Below are positions 47,202-62,942 of a stretch of DNA of 64,000 nt, piece by piece (positions within the stretch are counted from its first letter, which is position 1; the number at the start of each line of letters is the position of its first letter). The stretch covers positions 1,679,666 through 1,743,665 of the forward strand of contig MU001496.1 in NCBI GenBank assembly GCA_010093485.1. The letters run 5' to 3'. A program made the translations under genes and the position numbers. This DNA comes from Karstenula rhodostoma CBS 690.94 (taxonomy: Eukaryota; Ascomycota; Dothideomycetes; Pleosporales; Didymosphaeriaceae). The notes beneath the pieces were generated by a model. That model worked only from the letters and a program-made list of their open reading frames with translations. It was not told the origin of the DNA and made no database searches.

Positions 47202-50200
47202 ATAAAAAAAGAAGTATATAGTAACTATATAAGAATTATAGTATAGAAAAAAAAAGAATTTAAAAGAGTATAGTTAGTAGGGCTAAATAGGCTAGAACTA
47301 CCTAACTATACTAAAGAGGTATTTTACCTAGTATTATACTACTATTAAGATAGTACTAAATTACCTACTAAACCCTAGAAAATAGTATTTTTTTTAAAAA
47401 CCTAATTAATAAAAACTTATTATTACTATAAACTTTATTCTTTATATATAAGTACCCTAAAGTATAATTAGTAAATAAAGGTATTAGTTCTAATATCTAG
47501 CCTAATACTTATATATAAGTTTAGTACTAGATAAACTAAAATAATATATTCTAATAAAAACTAATTACTTTAGTAAGTTAGTAAATATACTAGATATTAT
47601 ATTTTATAATAATAATATACTTAGTATAGATATAGGCTAGTAATATATCTAAATTTAATTAATAAATATAATAAAGTCTAATATTAGGACTAGTACTTAT
47701 ACTTAAAAAAATAAACTAGAAAGGCTTTAGAGGCTTTCTAAAAAGCTATAATAGTACTAGACTAGAAGTAAAAATTATAAATTAGGTTTTTATTAATAAT
47801 TTTAAGGAGAGTATAGTAGGTAAAGTAAAAAATACTATAATTAATAGCTATTTTCCTTACTAGGTACTAGAATAGTAATTTAGAAATAAGTAGGTTAGTA
47901 TTTTTCTAAAACTAGTAAATCTTATAAAAAGCTATAGCTAGAAAATATTAGTCTAATATTAATCTAATACTAGTATTATACTTACTACTAGATTTATAAT
48001 AGTAAGGCTTTTTAATACTACTAGTAGTTAGAGTAGATTACTAAGCCTTAATAGGTAAACTAGAAATAGTAGTTTTATAAGAGGTTTTAATAATTATTAA
48101 ATAATTAGATAGACTAGCTATAATATATAAATATAAAACTAATACTTAGAACTAATATTTAATTTATCTTAAGTCTTAGCCTTACTCTTACCCTTACTAC
48201 TAATAGGGTATAAAGGCTTAATCTTTTTATATAATATTATACTAGTAAACTTATAGAAATTATTTATAGGTAGAATTAATTAAAGAGGGTTAATAGTTTA
48301 TAGTATTAAGGTAAAGAAAAAAGAAAGTAAAAAAGTAGAAACTATAGTATTTATATAAATTATATAATAGACTTACTTAGTATATATATATAATATAAAT
48401 AAAAGTAAACTAGAAAAAAATAAAAGTAAAAGGTAATAAATTAGAAAAAGAGCTCTATATTTATAAAAACTTAATTTATTTAAACTATTATAAGTATATA
48501 TAGAATATTAAATAGTATTAGTCTATATAGTAAAAAAAATAATAAAATATTTCTATTTTTAAATTAGATATATTTACCTTTACTTTAGTAAATAAGTTAT
48601 AAAGGTACCTTAGTATTTATAGTAAAAATAAAAAGTAAATATATTCTAACTTTATAAAAACTTAATATATTTAAGCTATCTTAAATATATATAGGGTATT
48701 AGATAGTATTAGTCTATATAGTAAAAAAAGTAATAGAATATTCCTATTTTTAGGTAAGGTATATTTATCTTTACTTAAGTAAGTAAAAATACCTTAGTAT
48801 TTATAGTATAAGTACTTAATAAATAGGTATATAATAATAGGGTTTAATTATATAAGATTTACTTATAATATTTATTAATAACTTTTTCTATTTACTTTTA
48901 CTACCTTTCTTCTATACTCTATATTATAGGACTATATAATTATTTATTCTATATTTAATACCTATCTATTATCTTATATCTAATACTTACCTAATATCTC
49001 TACTATAATAGACCTATCTAATATTAAGTAGTATAAAGATACTAAAGAGTACTTTTTAAATAAAAGTATAAAGAAAAATATAGCTATTTAGATAAAGAAA
49101 ACTAGTAAAGAGCTTACTATAGAGTATAATAAAATAGTAAATAATATATATTACTCTAAGTTTTAAAAGAATACCTTTTTACTAGCTATATAGCTAATTA
49201 TTAATTAGTTACTAATAAGAGACTAGTCTAATATACTAAAATAATTATATATTTAGTTAAATAATATATATAATATAATATAATAAGTTAAAGAAATATT
49301 AAGTAGTATTAGGTACTAATATATTTAATAGTTTTAATATTAAAACTACTTAGTACTATAAAGTAGTAGCCTATACTAGCTAAAATATTAATAAAATTAA
49401 GGCTAAGTAATTTATAAAGAAGTAAGCTTAATATTTTAATATTTCTAGTTTCCCTACTCTAACTCTAATAATACTAATATCTATCTAACTATCTAATACT
49501 TTAATTAATATTAAAGTCTTATTATTAAAGACTTTAGACTAGTAATTACTTAACCTATCTACTATTCTTAAGAGAAATAAAAAAAAAAAAGTTAAAGTAG
49601 ACTAAAAAGCCTTTAGATAAGAAATTCTTAATACTAAAATTAGTATTAAGAATATAGCTATACTTAATACCTAGATTATTATAAGGGATAAAACTATTAA
49701 ATATTTTAAAACTTTATACTAGAAGTAAAACTATTTTTACTAAAGTTTTAAAACCTTTTTTAATAATCTATAGGATAAAGATTTTCTATTTATAAGTATA
49801 TAAGTATTCTAAAACTAATATCTTACTAATATCTATTAAGTATAAATTAAGTAAATACTAGCTAGATTAAATATATAAGTTTAGAATTTAATTCTAGTAA
49901 AGAAAATATTAGTTTAAAAGAGTATAAAAGTAAATTCCTATTTAAACTATAGTATTTTTAATTAATTTAATATAGTATTATATACTATATAAAGTAACCT
50001 TATTAGTTATATAATATCTCTCTATATATAAAACTTTAAGAATTACTTACCTATTATTTATAATTCTATAGTCTAAGTAAAAGAGAATACTTATTAGTCT
50101 ATTCTATATAGCCTAATTTACTAATTTTTTTTACTAATTTATAGTCTATATAGTATACTAGAATATATATAAAAAAGGTATTACTCTACTACTTTCTAGT

Positions 50201-52699
50201 CTATATAAGAAGTATATACTATATTTTACTTTATAAGTAAAGTATTAGTTATAGTATTAGATATTACTAATAAATTAGAAATTATATATTTAGAATAAAT
50301 AGATTTACTAGTAAAGAGACTACTTATATTCTAAATATAGTATTTAGTAATAAGGAGAATCTATCTAATAATATAGATTAAATTATAAATATACTTTATA
50401 GTACTAAAAATAAAAATTAAGTAATAAATTAGTAGAAAATATAGTATTAGATATACTAAAAGGTATTAGACCTTATAATAGTTAGAAGATAGTCCCTAAA
50501 TATAAAAGTAACTAATTTAACCTTTATTATTTATCCTTCTTTTTTACCTTTATATATTTCCTATCTTTAAACCTTAGATACTAGAAAAAAAAAAAAGTTT
50601 TAAATATAAAGCTTTTAATACTCTATATATATAATAGAATAATATATAATAAATTAGTAATAAAGTTCTTCTCCTTAAATATAAATATTCTAGTTAAAGT
50701 AAAACTAAAATCTTAAAACTTATATACTATAATAGCCTATACTAAGTAAAGAGAAAACTAGACCTATATAATAACTACCTAGTTATAAAGGAACTTATAA
50801 GATATAGGGAAAATAGATATAGTTATTTTACCTACCTCTATAATATATAGACTAGACCCTATATACTAATTAAAAGTAATAAAAATAACTAAAGGGGATT
50901 CCTTTATATAGTTTATAGTAGCTAGATACTATATAATATTATTAACCTTACTAATAGCTCTATTAATAAGATTATACTTAGTCTAAATATTAGCTAAAAG
51001 TATAACCTTAGTATTAAAAAAAAAAAGAAATTTACTCTTTAAATTACTAGCTTCTATTAATAGTATTATTATATATATAGAGTTATTATATTTAGTATAG
51101 TAGGCTAATACTAGCTAGTATTAGTTCTAAAAATAATTATAATTAATTATATTAACCTTATAGTACTTAGTATAGAGGTATATAGAATTATAAAAAGTAT
51201 TTATTTCTAAATTTAAAAAAATAACCCTATAATAAGTTTAGAATAGTAACTAGTCTTACTAAATACTTTTATTAACTTAAAATTATAAGAGGGTATTCTA
51301 AAAGTTAGCCTTACTATCTCCTTATTAATATTAAATAGTATTAAAAATAATAGTCTTTAAGAATTACTAGTAGAGCTACTTTATATAGATATTAATAGGT
51401 TCTTTACTTAGTAATAGATTATATAAAGGTTACTAGATAATAGATAGTAGCTAGTAAAAGTCTCTAGATATAATAATATTTAGGCTAGTAAAAGGAAGGT
51501 ATATAAATTAAGGATAGATCTTACTAAATTAGATATTAATCTAAGCTAGTATATTAAAACTAATTATAGACTTTTTATTAATAATAAAATAGTATATAGA
51601 GGAGAAAATAAACTATAACTACTATAGAATAGTAGTAGGTAGTAGTAGTATAATCCCTCCTATATATATAATTAAAATCTAGAAAAGGCTATTAATTATT
51701 TAGCTATTAATTAGGAATATAGTAACTCTAATAGATATAAATTAAATAATAAAAGATAGTATACCTACTTCCTTAGCTAGTTAATTAAGGTAAGTTAAAA
51801 TTATTTTAATAATATAGGTTTTACTAGTACTAGCTTTTCTATTAAAATTAATAAGAAGCTATAATAATACCTTTCTACTAAGAATTATTTTAAAATAGTT
51901 TATTACTATATTAAAGATAATTCTTTATTAAGTAGCTAGAGTATTAGAATTAGTATTAGGCTATTCTACTCTAATAATAAAATACTTCTAAATTAACTAC
52001 TTTTAGTAGGTTAAACTACTTAAGTTCTAGTAGTTATTATATTCCTTAGTACTTTAGTCCTTAGTATAATTAATAGGTCTAGACTCTAGTATATCTTAGT
52101 TAACTAGTTTACTATTAATAGTAGGTTCTTAAACTACTAGCTTATCTAACTTAAATTAGTTTTAAATAGGTATTTCTTTAAGTTCTAGGTCCTCTACCTT
52201 TACCTAATTAAAATTATTTCTATAATAATTAATATACTTATAGGTATAATATATATAATAATAGTAATAGGCCTTAGTATTAGTCTTAAATAACTACTCC
52301 TAAAAGTTATAAATATTATCTATATACTAAAAGGGATAATAAAGTATAAGCTTAATATAATAAAAGTAGGTTAAATCTAATATAGGAGAGTACTATAGAT
52401 AATAGAATAGAATATATAGTTTAGCCCTAGATTACCTAAAAGGAATCTTACTCTTATAATTAAAATATAAAAGAAAGTTAATATAGTAGAGACTATTAAG
52501 TATAGATAAATATTCCTTATATCTCTAAAGTATTAACTTTCTACTTTAGAATAAAGTATTATTAGAATTAAACTCTTCCTTATTTATCTATTAGACTTAA
52601 TAAAAAAAGAATATAGTAGACTATACTTTTTTAGGCTAGTAATTAATACTTATTATAACCTATATAGACTATATAAGTAGAAGACTAAATAGTATATAT
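47202..52699. mobile_element. Unclassified RIP-mutated element, copy B (3'-truncated)
   Basis: Matches the first 5.5 kb of copies A and C in the same orientation. It stops at the point equal to about 42949 in copy A and joins directly to the 61-bp leader of copy C. The missing 4.2 kb is not seen elsewhere in the window, so it was deleted rather than split by an insertion. More mutated than copy A. Confidence 0.75.
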
Positions 52700-52760
52700 A
52701 AAATATATTACTAATCTATATAAACTAAATTAGTATATTTATAATAAACCCTTATTATCT

Positions 52761-55700
52761 ATAAAAATAAAAGAGAAAGTATATAATAACTATATAAGAA
52801 TTATAGTATAGAAAAAAAAAGAATTTAAAAGAGTATAATTAGTAGGGCTAAATAGGCTAGAACTACCTAATTATACTAAAGAGGTATTTTACCTAGTATT
52901 ATACTACTATTAAGATAGTACTAAATTACCTACTAAATTCTAAAAAATAGTATTTTCTTTAAAAATCTAATTAATAAAAACCTATTATTACTATAAACTT
53001 TATTCTTTATATATAAGTACTTTAAAGTATAATTAGTAAATAAAAATATTAGTTCTAATACTTAGCCTAATATTTATATATAAGTCTAGTACTAGGTAAA
53101 CTAAAATAGTATATTCTAGTAAAAACTAATTACCCTAGTAAGTTAGTAAATATACTAGATATTATACTTTATAATAGTAATATACTTAGTATAGATATAG
53201 ACTAGTAGTATATTTAAATTTAGTTAATAAATATAATAGAGCCTAATACTAGAACTAATACTTATACTTAAAGAAATAAATTAGAAAGGCCTTAAAGGCT
53301 TCCTAAAGAGCTATAATAGTACTAGATTAAAAATAAAAGCTATAAATTAAATCTTTATTAATAGTTTTAGAAAAAGTATAGTAGATAGAGTAAAAAATAC
53401 TATAATTAATAGTTACCTTCCTTACTAGGCACTAGAATAGTAGCTTAGGGATAAGTAGGTTAGTATTCTTCTAGAACTAGTAAATCTTATAAAGAGCTAT
53501 AGCTAGAGAATATTAGCCTAATACTAGTCTAATACTAGTACTATACTTATTATTAGATTTATAATAATAAGGCTTTTTAATACTACTAATAGTTAGAGTA
53601 GATTACTAAACCTTAGTAGGTAAACTAAAAGTAATAGTTTTATAAAGGGTTTTAGTAATTATTAGATAACTAAATAGACTAGTTATAATATATAAATATA
53701 GGGCTAATACTTAGAACTAATATTTAATTTATTTTAAGCCTTAGTCTTACCTTTACCCTTACTACTAATAGGGTATAAAGGCTTAATTTTTCTATATAAT
53801 ATTATATTAGTAAACTTATAAAGATTATTTATAGGTAGGATTAATTAAAGAGGGTTAATAGTTTATAATATTAAAATAAAAAAGAGAGAGGATAAAAGAA
53901 TAGAAATTATAGTATTTATATAAATTATATAATAGGCTTACTTAGTATATATATATAATATAAGTAAAAGTAAACTAGAAAAAAGTAAAAGTAAAAGGTA
54001 ATAAATTAGAAAAAGAGCTCTATATTTATAAAAACTTAATCTATTTAAACTATTATAAGTATATATAAGGTATTAGATAGTATTAGTCTATATAGTAAAA
54101 AAAGTAATAAAATATTTCTACTTTTAGGTAAAGTATATTTACCTTTATTTTAGTAAGTAAGTTATAAAGGCGCCTTAGTATTTATAGTAAAAATAAAAAG
54201 TAAATATATTCTAATTTTATAAAAACTTAATATATTTAAGCTATCTTAAATATATATAAGGTATTAGATAGTATTAGTTTATATAGTAAAAAAAGTAATA
54301 GAATATTCCTACTTTTAAATAAGGTATATTTACTTTTATTTAAGTAAATAAAGGTACTTTAGTATTTATAGTATAAATACTTAATAAATAGGTATATAAT
54401 AGTAGGGTTTAATTATATAAGATTTACTTATAATATTTATTAATAATTTCTTTTATTTATCTTTACTACCTTTTTTCTATACTCTATATTATAGGATTAT
54501 ATAGTTACTTATTCTATATCTAATACCTACCTATTACTTTATATCTAATACTTACCTAATACCTCTACTATAGTAGATCTACCTAATATTAAGTAGTATA
54601 AAAATACTAGAAAGTATTCTTTAAATAAGAGTATAAAGAAAAATATAGCTATTTAAGTAAAAAAAACTAGTAAAGAGCTTATTATAAAGTATAATAAAAT
54701 AGTAAATAATATATATTACTCTAAGTTCTAGAAAAATACCTTTCTACTAGCTATATAGCTAATTATTAATTAATTACTAATAAAAGACTAGTCTAATATA
54801 CTAAAGTAATTATATATCTAGTTAAATAATATATATAATATAATATAATAAGTTAAAAAAGTATTAAATAGTATTAAATACTAATATATTTAATAACTTT
54901 AATATTAAAACTACTTAATACTATAAGGTAGTAGCCTATACTAGCTAAAATATTAGTAAAATTAAGACTAAGTAGTTTATAGAGAAGTAAGCTTAGTATT
55001 TTAATATTTCTAGTTTTCTTACTCTAACTCTAATAATACTAATATCTATCTAACTATCTAATACCTTAACTAATACTAGAGTTTTATTATTAAAGACTTT
55101 AGACTAGTAATTACTTAACCTATCTACTATTTTTAAGAGAAATAAAAAAAAAAAAATTAAAGTAAACTAAAAGGCCTTTAGATAAGAAGTTCTTAATACT
55201 AAAATTAGTATTAAAAATATAGTTATACTTAATACTTAGATTATTATAAGGGATAAAACTACTAAATATTTTAAAACTCTATACTAAAAGTAGAACTATT
55301 TTTACTAGAATCTTAAAACCTTTCTTAATAATTTATAAAATAAAGATCTTCTATTTATAAGTATATAAATATTCTAAAATTAATACTTTACTAATACCTA
55401 CTAGATATAAATTAAGTAAATACTAGCTAGATTAGATATATAAGTTTAGAATCTAATTCTAGTAAAGAGAATATTAGCTTAAAAAAGTATAAAAGTAAGT
55501 TTCTATTTAAATTATAGTATTTTTAACTAATTTAATATAGTACTATATACTATATAAGGTAACTTTATTAGCTATATAATATTTCTCTATATATAAGACT
55601 TTAAAAATTACTTACCTACTATTTATAATTCTATAATTTAAGTAGGAGAGAATACTTATTAGTCTATTCTATATAGCCTAATTTACTAACTTTTTCTACT

Positions 55701-58700
55701 AATCTATAATTTATATAGTATACTAAAATATATATAAAATAGGTATTACTTTACTACTTTCTAGTCTATATAAGAAATATATACTATATTCTATTTTATA
55801 AATAAAGTATTAGCTATAGTATTAGATATTACTAATAAGTTAAAAACTATATATTTAGAGTAAGTAGATTTACTAGTAAAGAGGCTATTTATATTCAAGA
55901 TATAGTATTTAGTAATAAGGAGAATTTATCTAATAATATAAATTAGATTATAGATATACTTTATAGTATTAAAAATAAGAACTAGATAATAAATTAATAG
56001 AAAGTATAATATTAAGTATATTAAAAGGTATTAGGCCTTATAATAATTAGAAGATAGTTCTTAAGTATAAAAGTAATTAATTTAACCTTTATTATTTATT
56101 CTTTTTTCTTACTTTTATATATTTCTTATCTTTAGACCTTAGATACTAGAAAGGAAAAGAAATTTTAAATATAAAGCCTTTAATACTCTATATATATAAT
56201 AGGGTAATATATAGTAAACTAGTAATAAAGTCCTTTTCCCTAAATATAAGTATTCTAGCTAAAGTAAAACTAAAACCTTAGAACTTATATACTATAATAG
56301 CCTATACTAAGTAGAAAGAAAACTAAACCTATATAATAACTATTTAGTTATAAAGGAACTTATAAGATATAGGGAAAATAGGTATAATTATCTTATCTAT
56401 CTTTATAATATATAGACTAGGCCCTATATACTAATTAAAAGTAATAAGAATAGCTAAAGGGGGTTTCTTTATATAGTTTATAGTAACTAGATACTATATA
56501 ATATTATTAACCTTATTAATAGCTCTATTAATAAAACTATACTTAGTCTAAGTATTAGCTAGAAATATAACTTTAATACTAATAAAAAAAAAAAGTTTAC
56601 TTTCTAAATTACTAGCTTCTATTAATAGTATTATTATATATATAAGGTTATTATATTTAGTATAATAGGCTAATACTAGCTAGTATTAATTTTAAAAATA
56701 ATTATAATTAATTATATTAACCTTATAGCGCTTAGTATAAAGATATATAGAATTATAGAAAGTATCTATTTCTAAATTTAAAAGAATAGTCCTATAATAA
56801 GTTTAGAATAGTAATTAGTCCTATTAAGTATTTTTATTAACTTAAAGTTATAAGAGAGTATTTTAAAAGTTAGCTTTACTATCTTCTTATTAGTATTAAA
56901 TAGTATTAAAAATAATAGTCTTTAAAAATTACTAATAGAACTACTTTATATAGATATTAATAGGTTTTTTACTTAGTAATAGATTATATAAAGGTTACTA
57001 GGTAATAGATAGTAATTAGTAAAAGTTTCTAGATATAATAATATTTAGGCTAGTAAAAGGGAGGTATATAAATTAAAAATAGATCTTACTAAGTTAGATA
57101 CTAATCTAAGCTAGTATATTAAAACTAACTATAAACTTCTTATTAATAATAAGATAGTATATAGAGGAGAAAGTAAACTATAACTACTATAGAATAGTAG
57201 TAGATAGTAGTAGTATAATCCCTCCTATATATATAATTAGAATCTAGAAAAGGCTATTAATTATTTAGCTATTAATTAGAAATATAGTAACTCTAGTAGA
57301 TATAGATTAAATAATAAAAGATAGTATACCTACTTCCTTAGCTAGTTAATTAAAGTAAATTAAAATTATTTTAATAATATAGGTTTTACTAGTACTAGCT
57401 TTCCTATTAAGATTAATAAGAAGCTATAGTAATACCTTTTTACTAAGAATTACCTTAAAATAGTTTATTATTATATTAAAGGTAATCCTTTATTAAGTAG
57501 CTAAAATATTAGAGTTAGTATTAGGCTATTCTACTCTAGTAATAGGATACTTCTAGATTAACTACTTTTAATAAATTAAACTACTTAGGTTCTAGTAGTT
57601 ATTATATTCCTTAGTACCCTAGTCCTTAGTATAGTTAATAGGCCTAGACCCTAGTATATCTTAATTAACTAGTTTACTATTAATAGTAGATTCTTAAGCT
57701 ACTAACTTATCTAATTTAAATTAGTTTTAAATAGATATTTTTTTAAATTTTAGGTCTTCTATCTCTACCTAATTAATATTATCTCTATAATAATTAATAT
57801 ATTTATAGGTATAATATATATAATAATAGTAATAGGCCTTAGTATTAGTTTTAAATAACTATTTCTAAAAGTTATAAATATTATCTATATACTAGAAGGA
57901 ATAATAAAGTATAAACTTAATATAATAGAAGTAGACTAAATCTAATATAGAAGAGTATTATAGATAATAGAATAAAATATATAGTTTAACTTTAGATTAT
58001 CTAAAAGGGATTTTACTCTTATAATTAAAATATAGAAGGAAATTAATATAGTAGAAATTATTAAGTATAGATAAGTATTTCTTATATTTCTAGAGTATTA
58101 ACTTTCTACTCTAGAATAAAGTATTATTAGGATTAAGCTCTTCCTTATTTATCTATTAGACTTAATAAAAAAAGAATATAGTAAACTATACTTTTTTAAA
58201 CTAGTAATTAATACTTATTATAACTTATATAGACTATATAAGTAGAAGGCTAAATAGTATATATATAACTTCTTAGACTAAATAGTTTCTTTTCTTAATT
58301 ATTTTATTTATAAGCTTAGATATAAATAAAGTAAAAGTATAATCTTTACTTAGATAGGGAAGAATAGATACTATAAAGTTTATATAGAAAATAGTATATT
58401 TTTTAGTCTTTAAAGTATATATACTAATATACTAAACTATACTAGTTATACTAGTATAGACTTAGATATTAATATTAGTCCTTTAGCCTAATACTAATAT
58501 AAGATAGAAAGGGTTAAGTTATATATAATTATAGATAGGTTTAAAGTATTTATATTACTTTCTAGGGGGAATAATAAAAATAGGGTATAAATAAGTAGGC
58601 TAAAGAGTTTTAAACCTATAGATTTCCTCTTCTATAGTAGTATTTTTCTAAAGATAGTAATTAGAAATATATTAGTATATATAATACTAGGTAAGGATTA

Positions 58701-61700
58701 ATAATAGTTTCTAGTTATTAAACTTTATTTCTATAAAAGGAAGTAATAATAGTATTATAGTATTAATTAAAATAATAATATTATTAGATTATATTAGTTT
58801 AGAATAGATTACTAAAATAGTATTAGACTAGTATTAGACTAGATATTTAATATTAGCCTTTATAGTTAAAGGGCCTAATTTTAAGTCTAGATCTAGAATA
58901 TTACTAATATAGTAGAATCTATAGTTATAGATACTTCTATACCCCTACTATTTATAGTAATCCTAAAAGTCCTAGATATTAAAAAAAGGAATAAGGATAT
59001 ACTTTTTAAATATAATAAATTAAATATAGAAATAGTAAATTATAATATAAAGATATTCTTTTAGAAAGTTTTAAGTAAGTCTCCTCTATATATTTAAAGT
59101 TACTATCTACTACTCCTTAAATTATAGTATAAACTAGAAGAGATTATACTAAAAGTTATTAGTAATAGAAAAAGTAATAAATAAGGTAAGACTTTTTAAC
59201 TACTTAATTTAGAAAGTATTAGGTAGGTATTAGGTAGTTAAGGTTATAATAACTTATTATAGTATTAAGTTTTCTACCTTCTTATTACTAGTATAGCTAT
59301 ATTTCCTAGAACTAGGTACCTATATAAATAATAGAGTTAATTAGTAATACTCCTTAATTAGGCCCTAAAAAGGTAGTCTAAATATCCTTAGCCTATAATA
59401 GAAGACTATTAATATTTTATCTAACTATAAAACTAGTCTATATTATAGATACCTTCTATATTATTATATTAAATAGAATAAATTAAAATTAAAAATAGTA
59501 AGTAAAATATCTATTTTTATAATAAAGAAGGTAATATATATAGATAATAAAATTAACTTCTTATAGATAAGGTTTATTATAATTACCTATACTAATAGGG
59601 TATAGTAAAGGGAATATAAAACTTAAATAGTAAATACTCTTAGTAAACTTAATAATTAGTATTAGGTAAATAGCTTCTATAAAGAGATAAATATAGCTAA
59701 TATAAAAATAAATTTAGTTCTAAAAAGATTTAAACTTAAAGGTAGCTATATCTAAATTAGATATAATTAAAATTTCTAAAGACTTATTTTTATTTTTATA
59801 TATATTATCCTTAATACTAGCCTTTTTATTACTATTATATATACTCTTACTTCCTTCTTATATAGAAGTAGTACTAGGTAGTATACTATCTATATTTAAA
59901 GGATAAAATTACTAGCTAAAGGAGGTATTAGATATAGTATTAGTAATTTAACTAGAATTAGAGTTTTTAAAACTAAAATAAAAAATTTCTAGTTACTATT
60001 TAATAGAATTATTAATAGAAAGGAATATAAGAGTCTTATAGTTAATAATAATATTTTAGTAGCTAGAATAATAAATAACTAGAAATAGAAATTACTATTA
60101 TATAATAGAATAGTATATATAGTAGTCCTTTTTAAATTAGTAATTAATCTAATTTAAATTATTCCCCTTAATTTAGATAGACTTTAGAATAATAATCTTA
60201 ACCTCTTAAGGAAATTATAGAAGTTAAGAAAAAGGTATTACTATATTAATAATAAAATTATAGATATAGCTATAATAATAGTATTAGACCCCTCTATAGG
60301 TATATATTTCTATAGTAATCTAGATTTAAGTAAGTAAATATTCTTCTATATTAGTAAAAGGTAGTAATAATAAAAATAGAGGCCCTAGATTTATATTATT
60401 TCTACTCTTATATAATAAAATAAAATCTAGTTTATTATTCTTTATTTAATTTTAGTAATAGTTATTATACTCTCCCTAAATAATATAGAGGTTAAACTAC
60501 TAATAATTATAAATAGAGTAAATACTTATTTAAATATTTTTAAACTTCTAATAGAATACTAATATATAGTTTAATTCTTTAGGTAGAAGTATAGGTTCCT
60601 ATAGATAGTCTAGATTTATAAAATTTAAAAGTTACTAAATAAAAGAATTCTATTAATATATTTAGTCTTTAGTAATTATAAAGTCCTTTATAAAGAAGTC
60701 CCTATTACTAAATTTATCTTTACTACTTTTATTACTATAATTAGGTATAGGACTATTAAAGAAGGTAAAATTTAATATTTTATCTAATACCTATAGACCT
60801 AGAAATATAGAAGTAGGCTAAATAGGTATTTATATTATTATAAATTAAATAAATCTTATATCTAAATTCTTTATATATAATAGTAAAGAAGTATATAGTA
60901 TTAATTATATTATATTTAGCCTAAAAGAGAATATTAAAAGAGGGATCTAATAGACCTTATATAATAAATAATAGCTATTTTAAAATAATCTTTATAAGGT
61001 TAGTCTTATTAGGGTAAAGAGCTATAAAAGACTTAGTAAAGATAATAGAGTATAAGGTATAAAATATAATTAAATTATAATATTAATAGGCCTACTAATA
61101 ATATAGTATTTAGAAAAAGATATAATAAAAGTTAGTAGAAAATATTTTTATTTATAATATATATAGTATTTCTTTAGTTTTCTATTTATAAAGATATTAA
61201 AAACTAGATTAAGTAGATAACTATATTTATAGTAGAGTAGTATAGGTTTCTAGCCTACTATTACTAATTAATAAAGAGATAGTATATAACTAGAATAAAT
61301 AGTATAATATAAAAATATATCTATAAAATAAGTATTAGTTTAAGTATTAAATAAGAATATATATAAAAAAAAAGAGGTAGAATATAACTAATTTATTTTA
61401 AAAGTTTATTTTATACTAATTTAGAAATATAATTTATTATAGGAAGAAATACTTTTATTTACTATTATTTATATAATTTTAAAAGAAGGGGAGAATAATA
61501 TTTTCTATAATAGATTTAAATTACTTAGTCTTATAAAGATACTATTTAATCTATTCCTAAAACTCTAGAATCTTATAAAAGAGAATATATTTTTAGTTAA
61601 AATTATTAAAATACTCTTTATACTATTAATACTATCCTATAATAATTATATAGTACTTAAAAAAGATATATTAATAAGGAAGTAAGGTATTATAAAAAGA

Positions 61701-62514
61701 GTATTATATAATATCTATAGTAAAATATAATAAGTTAGCTAGTAAAGATATATAGGATAATAGTATACTTTTTAATATAGAAGAATATAGTATTATAACT
61801 TTAGGGTAGGTAAATTTAAAGGGTAATAGTACCTATAAATCCCTATTAATATTAGTTAAAATAATAATAAAAAGAGATATTTATATTTTATTCTATTTAT
61901 TATAGCTATAATATTATTCTAAATAAGTATATTTATATTATATATAATAGGTACTTTAGTATTAAAAGAACTTCTACTTTATTAGAAAGTATTAGAAAGT
62001 ACTATAGAAATAAAAGATATAGATAATATTTTATAAATATAAAATATTTTAAAGAATATTAAAGTAGATAAAAGAGATAGTATAAAACTATTAAAAGTAT
62101 TATTAAAGTTAAGTATTATAATAGTATTATAGTAAAAGGATAGATAAAGGATAAAATTAAATTAAATTAAAAAGAAGATTTTAAGTTTTTAAAGTATTAG
62201 TTAATATTAGGCTAAACTAATACTTAAAGAAGGATTATATATTAAGTAAATATTTAAAAATATATAGTTAAGTTTAATATTTTATAACTAGAGTAGTTAT
62301 AGATAATATATTAGTTATATTAGTATTTAAAGAAATATTATTATATTATATTTTAAAAACTAATTAGAATATATAAAATACCTTTTTTTAGCTAATAAAA
62401 AGTCTAAAATCCTCTATTCTAATTAGGTAATATATAGCTCTAAGGTTTAGCTAGCTATATAGAAGCTCTACTATAATAGTTTACTTCTTTACTTTATTTA
62501 TTATAAATAAAAAA
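52761..62514. mobile_element. Unclassified RIP-mutated element, copy C (full)
   Basis: About 9,754 bp, the same length as copy A to within a base or so, preceded by one 61-bp leader unit. It differs from copy A mainly by C/T and G/A transitions, with more T and A here. Its end (TTATAAATAAAAAAG) resembles the end of copy A. Confidence 0.75.
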
Positions 62515-62863
62515 GTTTATTAGTTATAGAGTTATTAATTAATATTTAAAATAAACTAGTTTTTTTTACTAAGTTACTAGTTTTTATTTATTCTAGTTCT
62601 TTAAATATATTATAAAACTATATTTTTTATATTTTTAATATAATAAAACTTTATATTTTAGGTTAAGGTAGAATTCCTATATAAGTTACTAGTATAACTA
62701 ACCTATTATATTATTATATAGTAGTAAGGCCTTTAAAGCTTTAAATTTATAAATTTTTTATTTTTTTTTATTTACTAAGCTACTTACTAATATATTATTA
62801 ATTTATATAAATATATATAGGCTATAGATATATATATATACACACACAAAAATATAGGGCTGG
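62515..62863. other. AT-rich segment between copy C and the right end
   Basis: About 350 bp of AT-rich sequence unlike the repeated element, ending in (TA)n and (CA)n tracts (62829-62848). With 37058-37324 on the left it may be what remains of the outer TIR element's own interior. Confidence 0.5.
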
Positions 62864-62942
62864 CTGGTGCGCACTGGGCGCCTAGGGCGCTCAATCATGC
62901 GCGAGCGTGCGCAGGACTGCGCTGGCCGCCCATGCGCACCAG
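62864..62942. repeat. GC-rich subterminal inverted repeat
   Basis: The sequence at 62864-62880 (CTGGTGCGCACTGGGCG) is the near-perfect reverse complement of 62927-62942, with one extra base. The intervening 46 bp is also GC-rich and contains GTGCGCAGG, the decamer of the left minisatellite. Confidence 0.8.
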
